Shown here piece after piece: positions 18,101 through 25,051 of a DNA stretch of 64,000 nucleotides (positions within the stretch are counted from its first letter, which is position 1; each line of letters begins with the position of its first letter). The notes beneath the pieces were generated by a model. That model was not told the origin of the DNA and made no database searches. It saw only the letters and a list, made by a program, of their open reading frames with translations. The DNA is from Granulicella sp. 5B5 (GTDB lineage: Bacteria > Acidobacteriota > Terriglobia > Terriglobales > Acidobacteriaceae). The translations under genes and the position numbers were made by a program. Location: positions 2,418,001 to 2,482,000 of the forward strand of contig NZ_CP046444.1 in the NCBI RefSeq assembly GCF_014083945.1. Direction: 5' to 3'.

Positions 18101-18947
18101 GGCGACGGCCGGTTCCAGCAACTACAACGGCCTGCAGGTCAAGCTCGAGCAGCGCTATGCCAATGGTCTGTCCTTCCTGTTCGCGTACACCTACTCCAAG
18201 ACGCTCTCCGACGCACTCGACCTCCTCAACGGAGGTAGTCTCGGTGGCTTCCGTGCCCCATCCGTTCCGGGGCTTGGACCGAGCTTTGACTATGGCCCGG
18301 CGGACTTCGATATTCGGCAGGTACTGCACTTCAGTGGCGGCTATGAACTTCCGTTTGGCGCAGGCAAGCACTTCGCAAGCTCTGCCGGCAGAGGCATGAA
18401 CTATCTGATCGGAGGCTGGTCGGCAAACTACATCCTCACGCTGCAGGGCGGTCAACCGATTACACTTGGCTGCCCCACCGCGACAACGGCTGGAACAAGC
18501 TGTAACGATGTGCGTGTACCGGGACAGAATCCCGATCTGGGGATTCACATCACCGCGAACGGACCTCGCTGGTTCAATAACCCGGCGGCGTTCCAGCAAC
18601 CCTGCCCATTGGGTGCCGCCGCAACCGCTGGCTGCATTCCGCTCACAGGCAGCGCGATCCTCGGCGACTCGCAGGGCACCGTCTCAGGGCCGGGTTTCCA
18701 CCGCCTCGACTTCTCGCTGTTCAAGGACATCAAGTTCAGCGAGCGTTTCCGTGGCCAGTTCCGTACGGAGTTCTTCAATATCGTCAACCATCCCAACTTC
18801 GACGCCCCTGGATTTGGTGGCAATGGTGTCGTCTCCATCAGTGGTTCAACAGCCTTCAACAACAGCAACTTCGGCTTAGTCGGAGCTACACGCGACAATC
18901 CGTACGACCCGCGCCAGATCCAGTTTGCCTTCAAGTTGTACTACTAG
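15135..18947 (+). CDS. TonB-dependent-receptor-like outer-membrane protein with carboxypeptidase-regulatory domain
   Basis: The 1270-residue protein has a signal peptide (about 1-34, ending AGAQ), a carboxypeptidase-regulatory sandwich (about 38-125, with GTVMDPTGAVVPGASVTV), a plug-like domain (about 130-290, with LPLNGRNFTFL, NYLLDGIDNNS and SGTNSLHGSVWEFFRND) and a barrel ending FKLYY, with an aromatic last residue. This is the standard architecture of the giant acidobacterial TonB-type proteins. The ATG has AGGAGG 9 nt upstream. Transcription probably starts from one or both LacI-type modules upstream, which suggests induction by a sugar or glycan; the ligand is unknown. Codon choice is more varied and less G-ending than in the genes after 20.6 kb. 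A terminator follows. Confidence 0.93.
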   Translation: MNHDRNPITRTLKPARFALAFLFLLMATAGYAGAQVDEGSIAGTVMDPTGAVVPGASVTVTNTDVGLKLQGTTNSAGEFTFSPVRIGHYSVTASAPGFQKTTQQNLTVNIAEHLQVPIQLKTGAISDTIEVTTEPPQLQTDESSVGQVVTEKTVNDLPLNGRNFTFLAQLGAGTQSAEADTRGNSASGAFSANGLRPAQNNYLLDGIDNNSNAVDFLNGTNFIVLPPIDAIAEFKVQTSDYSADLGRAAGAVLNASIKSGTNSLHGSVWEFFRNDVLDARDFFEPAGQKKAAFRQNQFGASIGGRIIKDKLFFFGDYEGLRRVQGQTTTATVPTLNEINSGYTNLADILNGQAGAKPQVDLLGRSIPLGAVLDPATTRLVSAGVLDQTSGIVTPQPTSGSVPVGTPLGYVRDPFAGNQIPAGRIDPVALKILSLFPKPTNSLYASNFVSSPDLYEHRNAFDVRVDYNASQKDQVFGRFSYVDDPQYIPGVFGGIADGGAFQQGIQTAHSNQSVIGYTHVFTPSTINVLHVGFNHLHTTRYGPEGGVNGIPAQYGIQGIPQFSENGGLPQINFGGLSTLGSNSYLPSDETSQTLQITDDFTKVYKTHSFKVGIESQLVKNDVLQPPNAKGDFDYNGTYTDVPAQNSKTTGLAQFLIVPEVATVPNGFDYSGGSDNVQASNSSKTDDYRTYLAGYIQDDWKATPKLTFNLGVRYDYFSPIRETNGGQANFVPNGPLNNGTPTYLIPASGKADANVASTYPVFAALLQTDGITLEQTDKYGQGLVQTQKTNVSPRIGVSYQASNKLVLRAGFGYFFNSFENQGYGPNIGENYPFQFQFNYSGQSPLTTPGASGVAPVSYNTAYAGNPTSTPPIPPCATAGPGQTASIGSGLSCFSFNPALVNPANLGLQGLQFDYKTPRTLSTNFSVEYALTRSLSATVAYVFTQAQHLQIGIGSNNVTAILPASANTKNPAAPGTGGTVPFVDFGSGASYQATAGSSNYNGLQVKLEQRYANGLSFLFAYTYSKTLSDALDLLNGGSLGGFRAPSVPGLGPSFDYGPADFDIRQVLHFSGGYELPFGAGKHFASSAGRGMNYLIGGWSANYILTLQGGQPITLGCPTATTAGTSCNDVRVPGQNPDLGIHITANGPRWFNNPAAFQQPCPLGAAATAGCIPLTGSAILGDSQGTVSGPGFHRLDFSLFKDIKFSERFRGQFRTEFFNIVNHPNFDAPGFGGNGVVSISGSTAFNNSNFGLVGATRDNPYDPRQIQFAFKLYY

Positions 18948-18960
18948 CCCAAACACGAAG

Positions 18961-18997
18961 CCCCGGAAGGACGCTACTATACCTCTTTCCGGGGTTT
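18961..18997 (+). terminator. Rho-independent terminator after the barrel gene
   Basis: CCCCGGAA at 18961-18968 pairs with TTCCGGGG at 18987-18994, followed by TTT. The hairpin begins 13 nt after the barrel stop codon. The TPR gene that follows may therefore need its own promoter or read-through. Confidence 0.75.
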
Positions 18998-19047
18998 ATC
19001 GTTGGGGGGAGCCGTGGGCTGGGGCTCGTGCGAGGTTGCTGGTAGCG

Positions 19048-20496
19048 ATGGTGAGCCGGAGAAGCTATCGGATGTTGACTGCCGGTTGCATTCTTTGCAG
19101 CGCCATCGGTGCGGCGCAGCAGGGCGCAAATCCTCCTACAGACCAGCGGCTGGAGACGATCCTCCAATCTGCTCAGGCCGAATACTCAGAAGGACGACCG
19201 TCGCAGGCAGCGGTGCAACTGGAAGCCATTCTTCCCATACCGAACGATCCTGCGTTGGAGCACCTAGGTCCACAGTACTTTCCTGTAGAAGAGCTTCTTG
19301 GCCTCTGCTATGCGTCGATGTCACAGGACGAGCGCGCCGTACCGTACCTTGAAGCGGCAACGCGCCTGAATCCGAAGGCTGAAGAGGCACATACCAATCT
19401 CGCCGCCAGCCTCCTGCGGCTCGGTCGACCGGACCAGGCGCTCGGAGAATTTCGCGAGGCGCTCGCCATCGCACCGCAGGACTACACCGCCAACCACAAC
19501 CTGGGTGAGTTTTATATCCAAGGCGGCAAGATTGCCGCGGCTGTGCCGTTTCTGGAAAAGGCCCAGCAGATCAAGCCGGACGCTTACGATAACGGATACG
19601 ACCTTGCAACCGCTGACCTTATGGTCGGTCGTTACGCTGCGGGTCATCAGGTGGTGCAATCGCTTCTGCAACTAAAGAACACAGGTGAATTGCATGACCT
19701 GGAGGCGCAGTTCGATGAGAAGGAAGGCAAGTATGTCGATGCCGCCAATGAGTTCGAGACTGCCGCGCATCTAGACCCCAGTGAGAACAACTTGTTCGAC
19801 TGGGGCAGCGAGCTCCTTCTGCACCGCACCTACGACCCCGCAATCGAGGTATTTCGCGCTGCGGCGCAGCGATATCCGAGCTCGCCGCGCATCTTGATCG
19901 GGCTCGGGATTTCGCTCTATGCGCGCGGGCTCTATGAAGAGGCAGTGAAGGCGTTGCTTGCTGGGGCAGACATCAGCCCCAGGGAGCCTCGCTGCTATTT
20001 GTTCCTCTCGAAGGCCTATTACACACAGCAGAGCCATACGCCGGAGGTCATTCAACGCTTCCACCGTTATGCGGACCTGGAGCCGAACAACGCGCTCGCG
20101 CAGTACTATTACGCGATGAGTCTCTGGAAAGGCGGACAAACCGAAGGCGCGCCTGTTGATATGCAGCATGTAGAGTCTCTTCTTCAGCGTGCGGTCACGC
20201 TCGACGGGAAACTTACTGAAGCTCACTTCGAGCTGGGTAATCTGTACTCTGGCCGACATGACTATGCGCAGTCCGTGCCGCAGTATCGTCGCGTGATCGA
20301 ACTCGATCCCAAATTTGCCGATGCTCACTTCCGCCTGGCCACTGACTACACCCACATGGGCGACAAATCGCAGGCGCAGGCGGAGTTTGCTATCTATCAG
20401 AAGCTTCGTTCCGAACACCTCGCCGCGTCGGATAAAGAGGGAGACGAACTGCAACAGTTTGTGTACACCTCTAAGGCGCCCACCGGCAATCCGTAG
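19048..20496 (+). CDS. Secreted TPR protein, paralogue of the protein at 7554
   Basis: I placed the start at ATG 19048 (482 residues); the frame is open further upstream but would run through the terminator. Residues 1-24 form a signal peptide (MVSRRSYRMLTAGCILCSAI, then GAAQQ). The rest is TPR helices, including RAVPYLEAATRLNPKAEEAH, TEAHFELGNLYSGRHDY and KFADAHFRLATDYTHMGD. The C-terminal half resembles the 7554 protein (DWGSELLLHRTYD) and the lengths are nearly equal, but this copy lacks the carboxypeptidase-regulatory domain. It is followed 11 nt later by the alkaline-phosphatase-superfamily gene, so the two are probably co-transcribed. It likely works at the cell envelope with the barrel encoded just upstream. 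Confidence 0.85.
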   Translation: MVSRRSYRMLTAGCILCSAIGAAQQGANPPTDQRLETILQSAQAEYSEGRPSQAAVQLEAILPIPNDPALEHLGPQYFPVEELLGLCYASMSQDERAVPYLEAATRLNPKAEEAHTNLAASLLRLGRPDQALGEFREALAIAPQDYTANHNLGEFYIQGGKIAAAVPFLEKAQQIKPDAYDNGYDLATADLMVGRYAAGHQVVQSLLQLKNTGELHDLEAQFDEKEGKYVDAANEFETAAHLDPSENNLFDWGSELLLHRTYDPAIEVFRAAAQRYPSSPRILIGLGISLYARGLYEEAVKALLAGADISPREPRCYLFLSKAYYTQQSHTPEVIQRFHRYADLEPNNALAQYYYAMSLWKGGQTEGAPVDMQHVESLLQRAVTLDGKLTEAHFELGNLYSGRHDYAQSVPQYRRVIELDPKFADAHFRLATDYTHMGDKSQAQAEFAIYQKLRSEHLAASDKEGDELQQFVYTSKAPTGNP

Positions 20497-20507
20497 ACGG
20501 AGGCATC

Positions 20508-21701
20508 ATGGCTGACTTCTTTCGCGATCGACTTTCCGTCACCAGCCGGGCAAGTCTTGCACCGCTCGAGGTCGCACGCCGTCTCGGTCGCACACGGCGT
20601 GAGTTTCTGCGCGATGTGGCGGGTATGGCTCTGGGTGGTTCGTTGCTGAGTGCGAGCCCTTTTGTGCATGCCGCGACCGCCAGAAAGAAGCGCAAGGTGA
20701 TTGTGATTACGTTCGGCGGCGGCGCACGTGACCAGGAGACGTTTGCTCCCGAAGGACAGGTCAACATTCCGCACATGCTTGGGGAACTGGCGCCGCAGTC
20801 GAGTTTTTTTACGCAGGTGACGAACCGCGGCATCCTTGGACACTATGTTGCGACGGCGAGCCTGGCGACGGGAGTGTATGAGACGCTGAATAACTTTTCG
20901 GCTGTGCCGCCTGATCATCCGACGGTCTTTGAGTATTTCCGGAAGGACCTGGGGCGGCCTGTGTCAGATGCGTGGGTCGTGGCGCCGAGCAATGGATTCA
21001 ACCGCATTGGCGAGAGCGATTGCAGGAGCTATGGTGCCGGGCTGGGAGCGCAGGTGGTGCTGCCGAAGCATCTGCTGAGTGCTGCGGCGGGCGGAGGCAA
21101 GACGGATTATAGCCATCTGCTACATGACAACTACGAGACGCCGCTCTATGCGCCGCAGATCGCGGGTGGGGAGTTTGAGCTGCAGCAACTGGAGAAGGTG
21201 CTGAAGCTATCGGTGGATGACTTTATGGCGCATGCGAAGAGCCTTTCGAGCCCGGATGAGCTTTCGGTGTACATTGCGCGACAGCTGATGCGGCAGGAGT
21301 CGCCGAGTTTGCTGTGGATCACGATGCACGATATCGATGTGGCGCACTCGGGTGCCTATTCGCTGTACATCGACGCGATCCGCAGGACCGACAGGCTATG
21401 TGCTGCGTTGTGGAAGGCCGTGCAGGAGGAGCCGGAGTATGCGGGCAACACTACGATGCTAATTCTGCCGGACTTTGGACGCGACGCGGATGAAGATGCC
21501 GGTGGCAATGGGTTTCAGCACCATCGGACGGGAGATGCGGAGTCGCGAACGACGTGGATGATAGCGTTGGGCGCGGGTGTGAGGCAGGGCGTGGTGTACG
21601 ACAGTCCGGTGCAGTCGATTGATCTTGTGCCGAGCATCGGCGCGATGATGGGATTCTCTGCGGAGCAGTCGCAGGGTAAGCCGATCCAGGAGCTGTTGTA
21701 A
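20508..21701 (+). CDS. Tat-exported alkaline-phosphatase-superfamily (sulfatase/DUF1501-like) protein
   Basis: The 397-residue protein has a Tat signal (TRREFLRDVAGMALGG, about 28-43). The mature part has the layout of the alkaline phosphatase superfamily: a first strand and metal-site-like motif FGGGARDQETF (about 68-78), HDIDVAHSGAYSLYIDAIRR in the middle, LPDFGRDAD, and a late FQHHRTGD that supplies histidine/aspartate metal ligands in related hydrolases. The nucleophile is not certain; the Thr of QETF is one candidate. The substrate cannot be read. GGAGG lies before the ATG, and the next gene follows after 4 nt. Base composition shifts from neutral to strongly G-rich about 100-200 bp into this gene. 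Confidence 0.75.
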   Translation: MADFFRDRLSVTSRASLAPLEVARRLGRTRREFLRDVAGMALGGSLLSASPFVHAATARKKRKVIVITFGGGARDQETFAPEGQVNIPHMLGELAPQSSFFTQVTNRGILGHYVATASLATGVYETLNNFSAVPPDHPTVFEYFRKDLGRPVSDAWVVAPSNGFNRIGESDCRSYGAGLGAQVVLPKHLLSAAAGGGKTDYSHLLHDNYETPLYAPQIAGGEFELQQLEKVLKLSVDDFMAHAKSLSSPDELSVYIARQLMRQESPSLLWITMHDIDVAHSGAYSLYIDAIRRTDRLCAALWKAVQEEPEYAGNTTMLILPDFGRDADEDAGGNGFQHHRTGDAESRTTWMIALGAGVRQGVVYDSPVQSIDLVPSIGAMMGFSAEQSQGKPIQELL

Positions 21702-21705
21702 CGCC

Positions 21706-22914
21706 ATGCTGCCAAGCGAACTTCAAGCCGCGCAGTTCGATGCGTATCCGCCGGAGGCGAAGAGGCTGGCGGTGGAGCATCTGGCCTTGCTTCGGCAGTT
21801 ACCGCTGAGTTTTCTGCCGGGGCTGCTGCGTGAGTTGATCGAGTATGACTACAAGTTTCCGGTAGAGCGTGCGCGGATGGATGAGGAGCTCTCGGTCCTG
21901 AGTGCTCTTTCGGCCTCGCAGCTAGTGGAGCGGTTCAGGGGGTTCGCGGCGCTGAAGCTTTCGGCAAAGTTGGAGCGTACGGAGTGGGTGACGAAGCCGG
22001 GACAGTTTGTCGAGCAGGAGTCGGCGTACCTATGGACGACGCATCAGCTGGATGCGTTCCGCGAGGCGGCTGTTACATATGGCGACCAGCTGCAGACGGC
22101 GCGAGCTGTGCCAGTGCTGCCGGTTCAGCGGCTGGGGATTGCTGTGATCGGGCAAGGGGCCTTTAGCACGCAGGAGCCGCTGTTTCGCGCACTGCGGAAG
22201 CATGGCACTTACTTTACGGCGGTGAAGCCTGAGGGCGGACTGGAAGCACTGATCGCGACGACGGAAGCGCGAGCGAAGGCGCATCCCGTGGCGTATGGGC
22301 ACTGGTATGTTGATGGCGGTACGGTAGTGCGGCCGACGAGCGGGTTGACTACGGTGAGCTACGATGCGCTGTCGCCGGTGCGTGATCGGCTGCTGACGTT
22401 TATGAAGACGGAGATTGCCAAACCCGGGATGGGGCCGGAGGAACTGCGGACGGACCTGGCCCGGCTGGTGCCTGCGGAGCTGGGGATGAAACGTGGCGGT
22501 GATGCTGTTCTGGATGGGTTTCAGGTGAGGCTGTTTACTGAGGGGTCAGGGACGCAGATCTTCAGTACGACATTTGCGCAGTGGACGACTCGTGAGGTGT
22601 TGCGACGAGCCGAGCCGCTGACGCTGCTGGTGCGGTATGCTCCTCGGCAGCGACAGAGACCTATGAACGAGCTGCTGGCTAATACGGGCAACGTGAACGA
22701 ACTGGATCCAGCGGGGTCACTGGTGGATGGCGATATGGCGGCCTACTACCACTGGGTGAACCAGCAGCGGCTGGCGGGCGCGGAGCAGTCGTCGTTCCTG
22801 GTGTGGTGGGAGGGCCAGAGCCAGGCGGTGGTGGTTGCGCCTACACTGCCTCGCGGTGTGAGCTCAGATTCACCGATGGATCTTCATGCGCTGGTACAAC
22901 TGGCGACGGGATAA
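21706..22914 (+). CDS. Conserved-looking protein of unknown function
   Basis: I do not recognise this 402-residue protein. It has no signal peptide or membrane segment and looks like a soluble alpha/beta protein. Visible features are an N-terminal leucine-rich helical part (about 18-100), a strand-turn segment AVIGQGAFSTQEPLF (about 145-160), and a C-terminal part with QSSFLVWWEGQSQAVVVAP. It starts 4 nt after the alkaline-phosphatase-superfamily gene, whose last codons contain its AGGAG ribosome site, so it belongs to the same transcript. Since its partner is exported, a cytoplasmic accessory or regulatory role is possible but unsupported. Confidence 0.7.
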   Translation: MLPSELQAAQFDAYPPEAKRLAVEHLALLRQLPLSFLPGLLRELIEYDYKFPVERARMDEELSVLSALSASQLVERFRGFAALKLSAKLERTEWVTKPGQFVEQESAYLWTTHQLDAFREAAVTYGDQLQTARAVPVLPVQRLGIAVIGQGAFSTQEPLFRALRKHGTYFTAVKPEGGLEALIATTEARAKAHPVAYGHWYVDGGTVVRPTSGLTTVSYDALSPVRDRLLTFMKTEIAKPGMGPEELRTDLARLVPAELGMKRGGDAVLDGFQVRLFTEGSGTQIFSTTFAQWTTREVLRRAEPLTLLVRYAPRQRQRPMNELLANTGNVNELDPAGSLVDGDMAAYYHWVNQQRLAGAEQSSFLVWWEGQSQAVVVAPTLPRGVSSDSPMDLHALVQLATG

Positions 22915-22967
22915 TCGGATACGGCTGGGTGGAACGGGAATCTGAGGAAAGAGACGGTACGACGACT

Positions 22968-23708
22968 TTGGTTCATTCGCTGGTGTGCCCCTTCATGGGG
23001 GAGTTCATGGGGACGATGGTCCTTATCCTTCTGGGCAACGGCGTGGTTGCCGGGGTGCTGCTGAAGCGGTCGAAGGCCGAGGGGGCCGGGTGGTTGACGA
23101 TTACGGCTGCGTGGGGGCTGGCGGTGTTTGCCGGGGTATTCACGTCGACGGCATGGGGCAGTGCCGATGCTCACCTGAACCCTGCGATTACGGTGGCTTC
23201 GGGGATCATGACCGGGGACTGGCATAAGGCGCTGGTCTATATTCCGGCGCAGATCCTTGGGGCGATGGCAGGGCAGGCGCTGGTGGTGGCGCTGTACTGG
23301 CCTCACTGGGCGGTGACCAAGGATGCCGATGCCAAGCTGGCGTGCTTCTGCACGGGGCCTGCGATACGGAAGCCTCTGGCGAATGTGGTGGCGGAGATGA
23401 TTGGGACGTTCACTCTGTTTCTGGTGATTGCTGCGATTACTTCGAAGGCCGTGGGTGGCGCCAGTGGGTTGGCGATCGGACTTTCACCATTTTTGGTGGG
23501 GATGCTGGTGTGGGGGATCGGCATGTCGCTGGGCGGCGTGACGGGGTATGCGATCAATCCGGCGCGCGACTTTGGGCCTCGGCTGGTGCATAGCCTGCTG
23601 CCGCTGCCGGGGAAGCGGGATGCGGACTGGGGCTATGCGTGGGTGCCGATCCTGGGGCCGGTTATGGGGGTCTCGCTGGCGGCGGTGCTGATCCGGTGCT
23701 TCAACTGA
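22968..23708 (+). CDS. Aquaporin / aquaglyceroporin (MIP family)
   Basis: This is a channel of about 246 residues with six membrane segments and both MIP signatures: HLNPAIT and INPARDFGPR. The Asp after the second NPAR is typical of glycerol-conducting members, so glycerol or another small neutral solute is the likely permeant. The start is uncertain. TTG at 22968 gives a short leader before FMGEFMGTMVLILLGNG and follows GAGGAAAGAG at 22943; ATG at 22995 has no ribosome site. The frame is open further upstream but overlaps the previous gene. No glycerol kinase or dehydrogenase gene is adjacent. Confidence 0.85.
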   Translation: MVHSLVCPFMGEFMGTMVLILLGNGVVAGVLLKRSKAEGAGWLTITAAWGLAVFAGVFTSTAWGSADAHLNPAITVASGIMTGDWHKALVYIPAQILGAMAGQALVVALYWPHWAVTKDADAKLACFCTGPAIRKPLANVVAEMIGTFTLFLVIAAITSKAVGGASGLAIGLSPFLVGMLVWGIGMSLGGVTGYAINPARDFGPRLVHSLLPLPGKRDADWGYAWVPILGPVMGVSLAAVLIRCFN

Positions 23709-23776
23709 GGGTTACCTCGCTGGCTGAGGGCTCCCCCCTGGTTTTGGGGCTATGATCCGCAGCGCAAAGGGGTTAG

Positions 23777-23794
23777 CGGTAGTACTGCCTACCG
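23777..23794. repeat. Short inverted repeat between convergent genes
   Basis: CGGTAG and CTACCG (6-bp arms, 6-nt loop) sit in the 123-bp gap between the convergent aquaporin and nucleoside-permease genes. There is no T tract on either side, so a role as terminator is uncertain. Confidence 0.35.
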
Positions 23795-23831
23795 TAGCGT
23801 CCCGCTAGAGACGGCGACCGTGGCTGGCGGA

Positions 23832-24944
23832 TCAGTTGCCGGGGATGGTGTCGCGGGTGGTGGACCAGTTGTCGAGGATCTTGTGCAGGACGGTGGAACC
23901 GCAGAGGTAGGCGGTTTCGAGCGAGACCTTGCTGCCGATGTAGGGTGCGGTGAGGCTCTCGACGGGCTCGTGGCCGGGGGCGGGCATGGAGAAGTTGCTG
24001 CCGGTGCGGAGGTCGAGGATGCGGTCGTAGTCGATGCGGTGCATGTGGCTGAGGCGCTCGGCTGCGAGCAGGAAGCCGGAGTCTTCCATCTCGGTCATGG
24101 CGAAGGTGCCCTGGCCCTTGGTCCAGAGGCGGACCCAGTCCTCGGCGAACTTGTTCATGATGGCGCCGTGCCAGTAGTAGTCGGAGGCGAAGGTGTCGCC
24201 GAGCAGGACGAAGGGCGGGCGCTGGGCGTTGGGGTAGCCGGTGTAGCGAGTGCGGAAGGTGGCGACTTTGGGATCGTCCATGAGCTTTAGATCTTTGGTC
24301 TGTGCGTAGGCCCAGTCGACGAGTTTGGGGTTGAGGGTGAAGAGGTTGGAACGGTGCCAGCTAGGGGCGTCCGTGGTGGGCGGGTTGGGGCGGATGGAGC
24401 CGGTGGGGAAGAGGCCGTAGGGCCAGTCCTTGGGCATCTCGCGGGGGTCGATCATGCGGACGACGTCGCCGACGACGTAGTGCGCCCAGGCGGCGGAGCC
24501 GATGCTGGCGACGTTGGGGTCGACGCCGGCGATGCCGTTGATGAGGAAGTAGGCGTGGGTGAGGTCGAAGCGCGGGTCGAGGCCGAGGGCCATCATGCTG
24601 GCGGTGGCGTTGGTGAGCGTGGTACCGCTGAGCATGCCGAGGATGGTGTGGTCTTTGTTGGTGCGGAGGGCGTGCTGGCCTGCGGGCAGGTCGGCGCCGC
24701 CGGGAAAGTCGACGATTTGATCGAGGTGCTCGCGCTCGACCCAAAACTGGTACTCCCCGGGGATGTCGCCGGTGTCGTTGCCGACCTCGAAGGTGGAGAT
24801 GACGACGGCGCGGATGTGCCAGGGGTGCTCGGGCGTCTGCGCTTGAGTGCGGCCGAAGAGCGAGAGACAAACGCAGAGGACGCAGAGAGCGCGGAGGAGC
24901 GTGGCGGCTTTCGTGGTGAAGACACGATGGGTGAGGGTGCGCAT
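23832..24944 (-). CDS. Purine nucleoside permease family protein (NUP)
   Basis: The 370-residue protein matches the NUP family: FEVGNDTGDIPGEYQFWVER near the mature N-terminus, HAYFLINGIAGVDPNVASIG, DWPYGLFPTG, FVLLGDTFASDYYWHG and a closing CGSTVLHKILDNW. NUP proteins were described as nucleoside transporters in Candida; this one has a signal peptide and no membrane segments, so a periplasmic nucleoside-binding or phosphorylase-like role is also plausible. I chose ATG 24944 because AGGAG lies 6 nt upstream; ATG 24959 is 5 codons earlier. The signal-peptide coding DNA (about 24868-24925) looks like a dispersed genomic repeat. Confidence 0.85.
   Translation of the reverse strand: MRTLTHRVFTTKAATLLRALCVLCVCLSLFGRTQAQTPEHPWHIRAVVISTFEVGNDTGDIPGEYQFWVEREHLDQIVDFPGGADLPAGQHALRTNKDHTILGMLSGTTLTNATASMMALGLDPRFDLTHAYFLINGIAGVDPNVASIGSAAWAHYVVGDVVRMIDPREMPKDWPYGLFPTGSIRPNPPTTDAPSWHRSNLFTLNPKLVDWAYAQTKDLKLMDDPKVATFRTRYTGYPNAQRPPFVLLGDTFASDYYWHGAIMNKFAEDWVRLWTKGQGTFAMTEMEDSGFLLAAERLSHMHRIDYDRILDLRTGSNFSMPAPGHEPVESLTAPYIGSKVSLETAYLCGSTVLHKILDNWSTTRDTIPGN
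24868..24925. repeat. Dispersed-repeat-like tract inside a signal-peptide sequence
   Basis: The plus-strand words ACGCAGAGGACGCAGAGAG and CTTTCGTGGTGAAGACA are of the type seen in widespread bacterial intergenic repeats. Here they encode the core of the nucleoside-permease signal peptide (ATLLRALCVLCVCLSL). A related word, TTCACGCAGAGTACGCG, occurs at 39100-39115. Confidence 0.45.
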
Positions 24945-25051
24945 GGCGGGCTCCTGCATTCAGAAGGGGATATGCATAGAGTACTGCATGCGATGGGGGA
25001 GGGGAGGTTGAGGCGCGCTGACGGAATGGCCGTGCAGCGCGCCTTGGGGTA

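Noticed and set aside
18925-19047. Upstream start for the TPR gene at 19048
   Set aside because: It would overlap the barrel gene's end and run through a terminator hairpin; the ATG at 19048 gives a proper signal peptide.
23709-23831. Structured intergenic stretch considered as a tRNA or small RNA
   Set aside because: There is no TpsiC-loop sequence (GGTTCRA) or cloverleaf, only a 6-bp inverted repeat.
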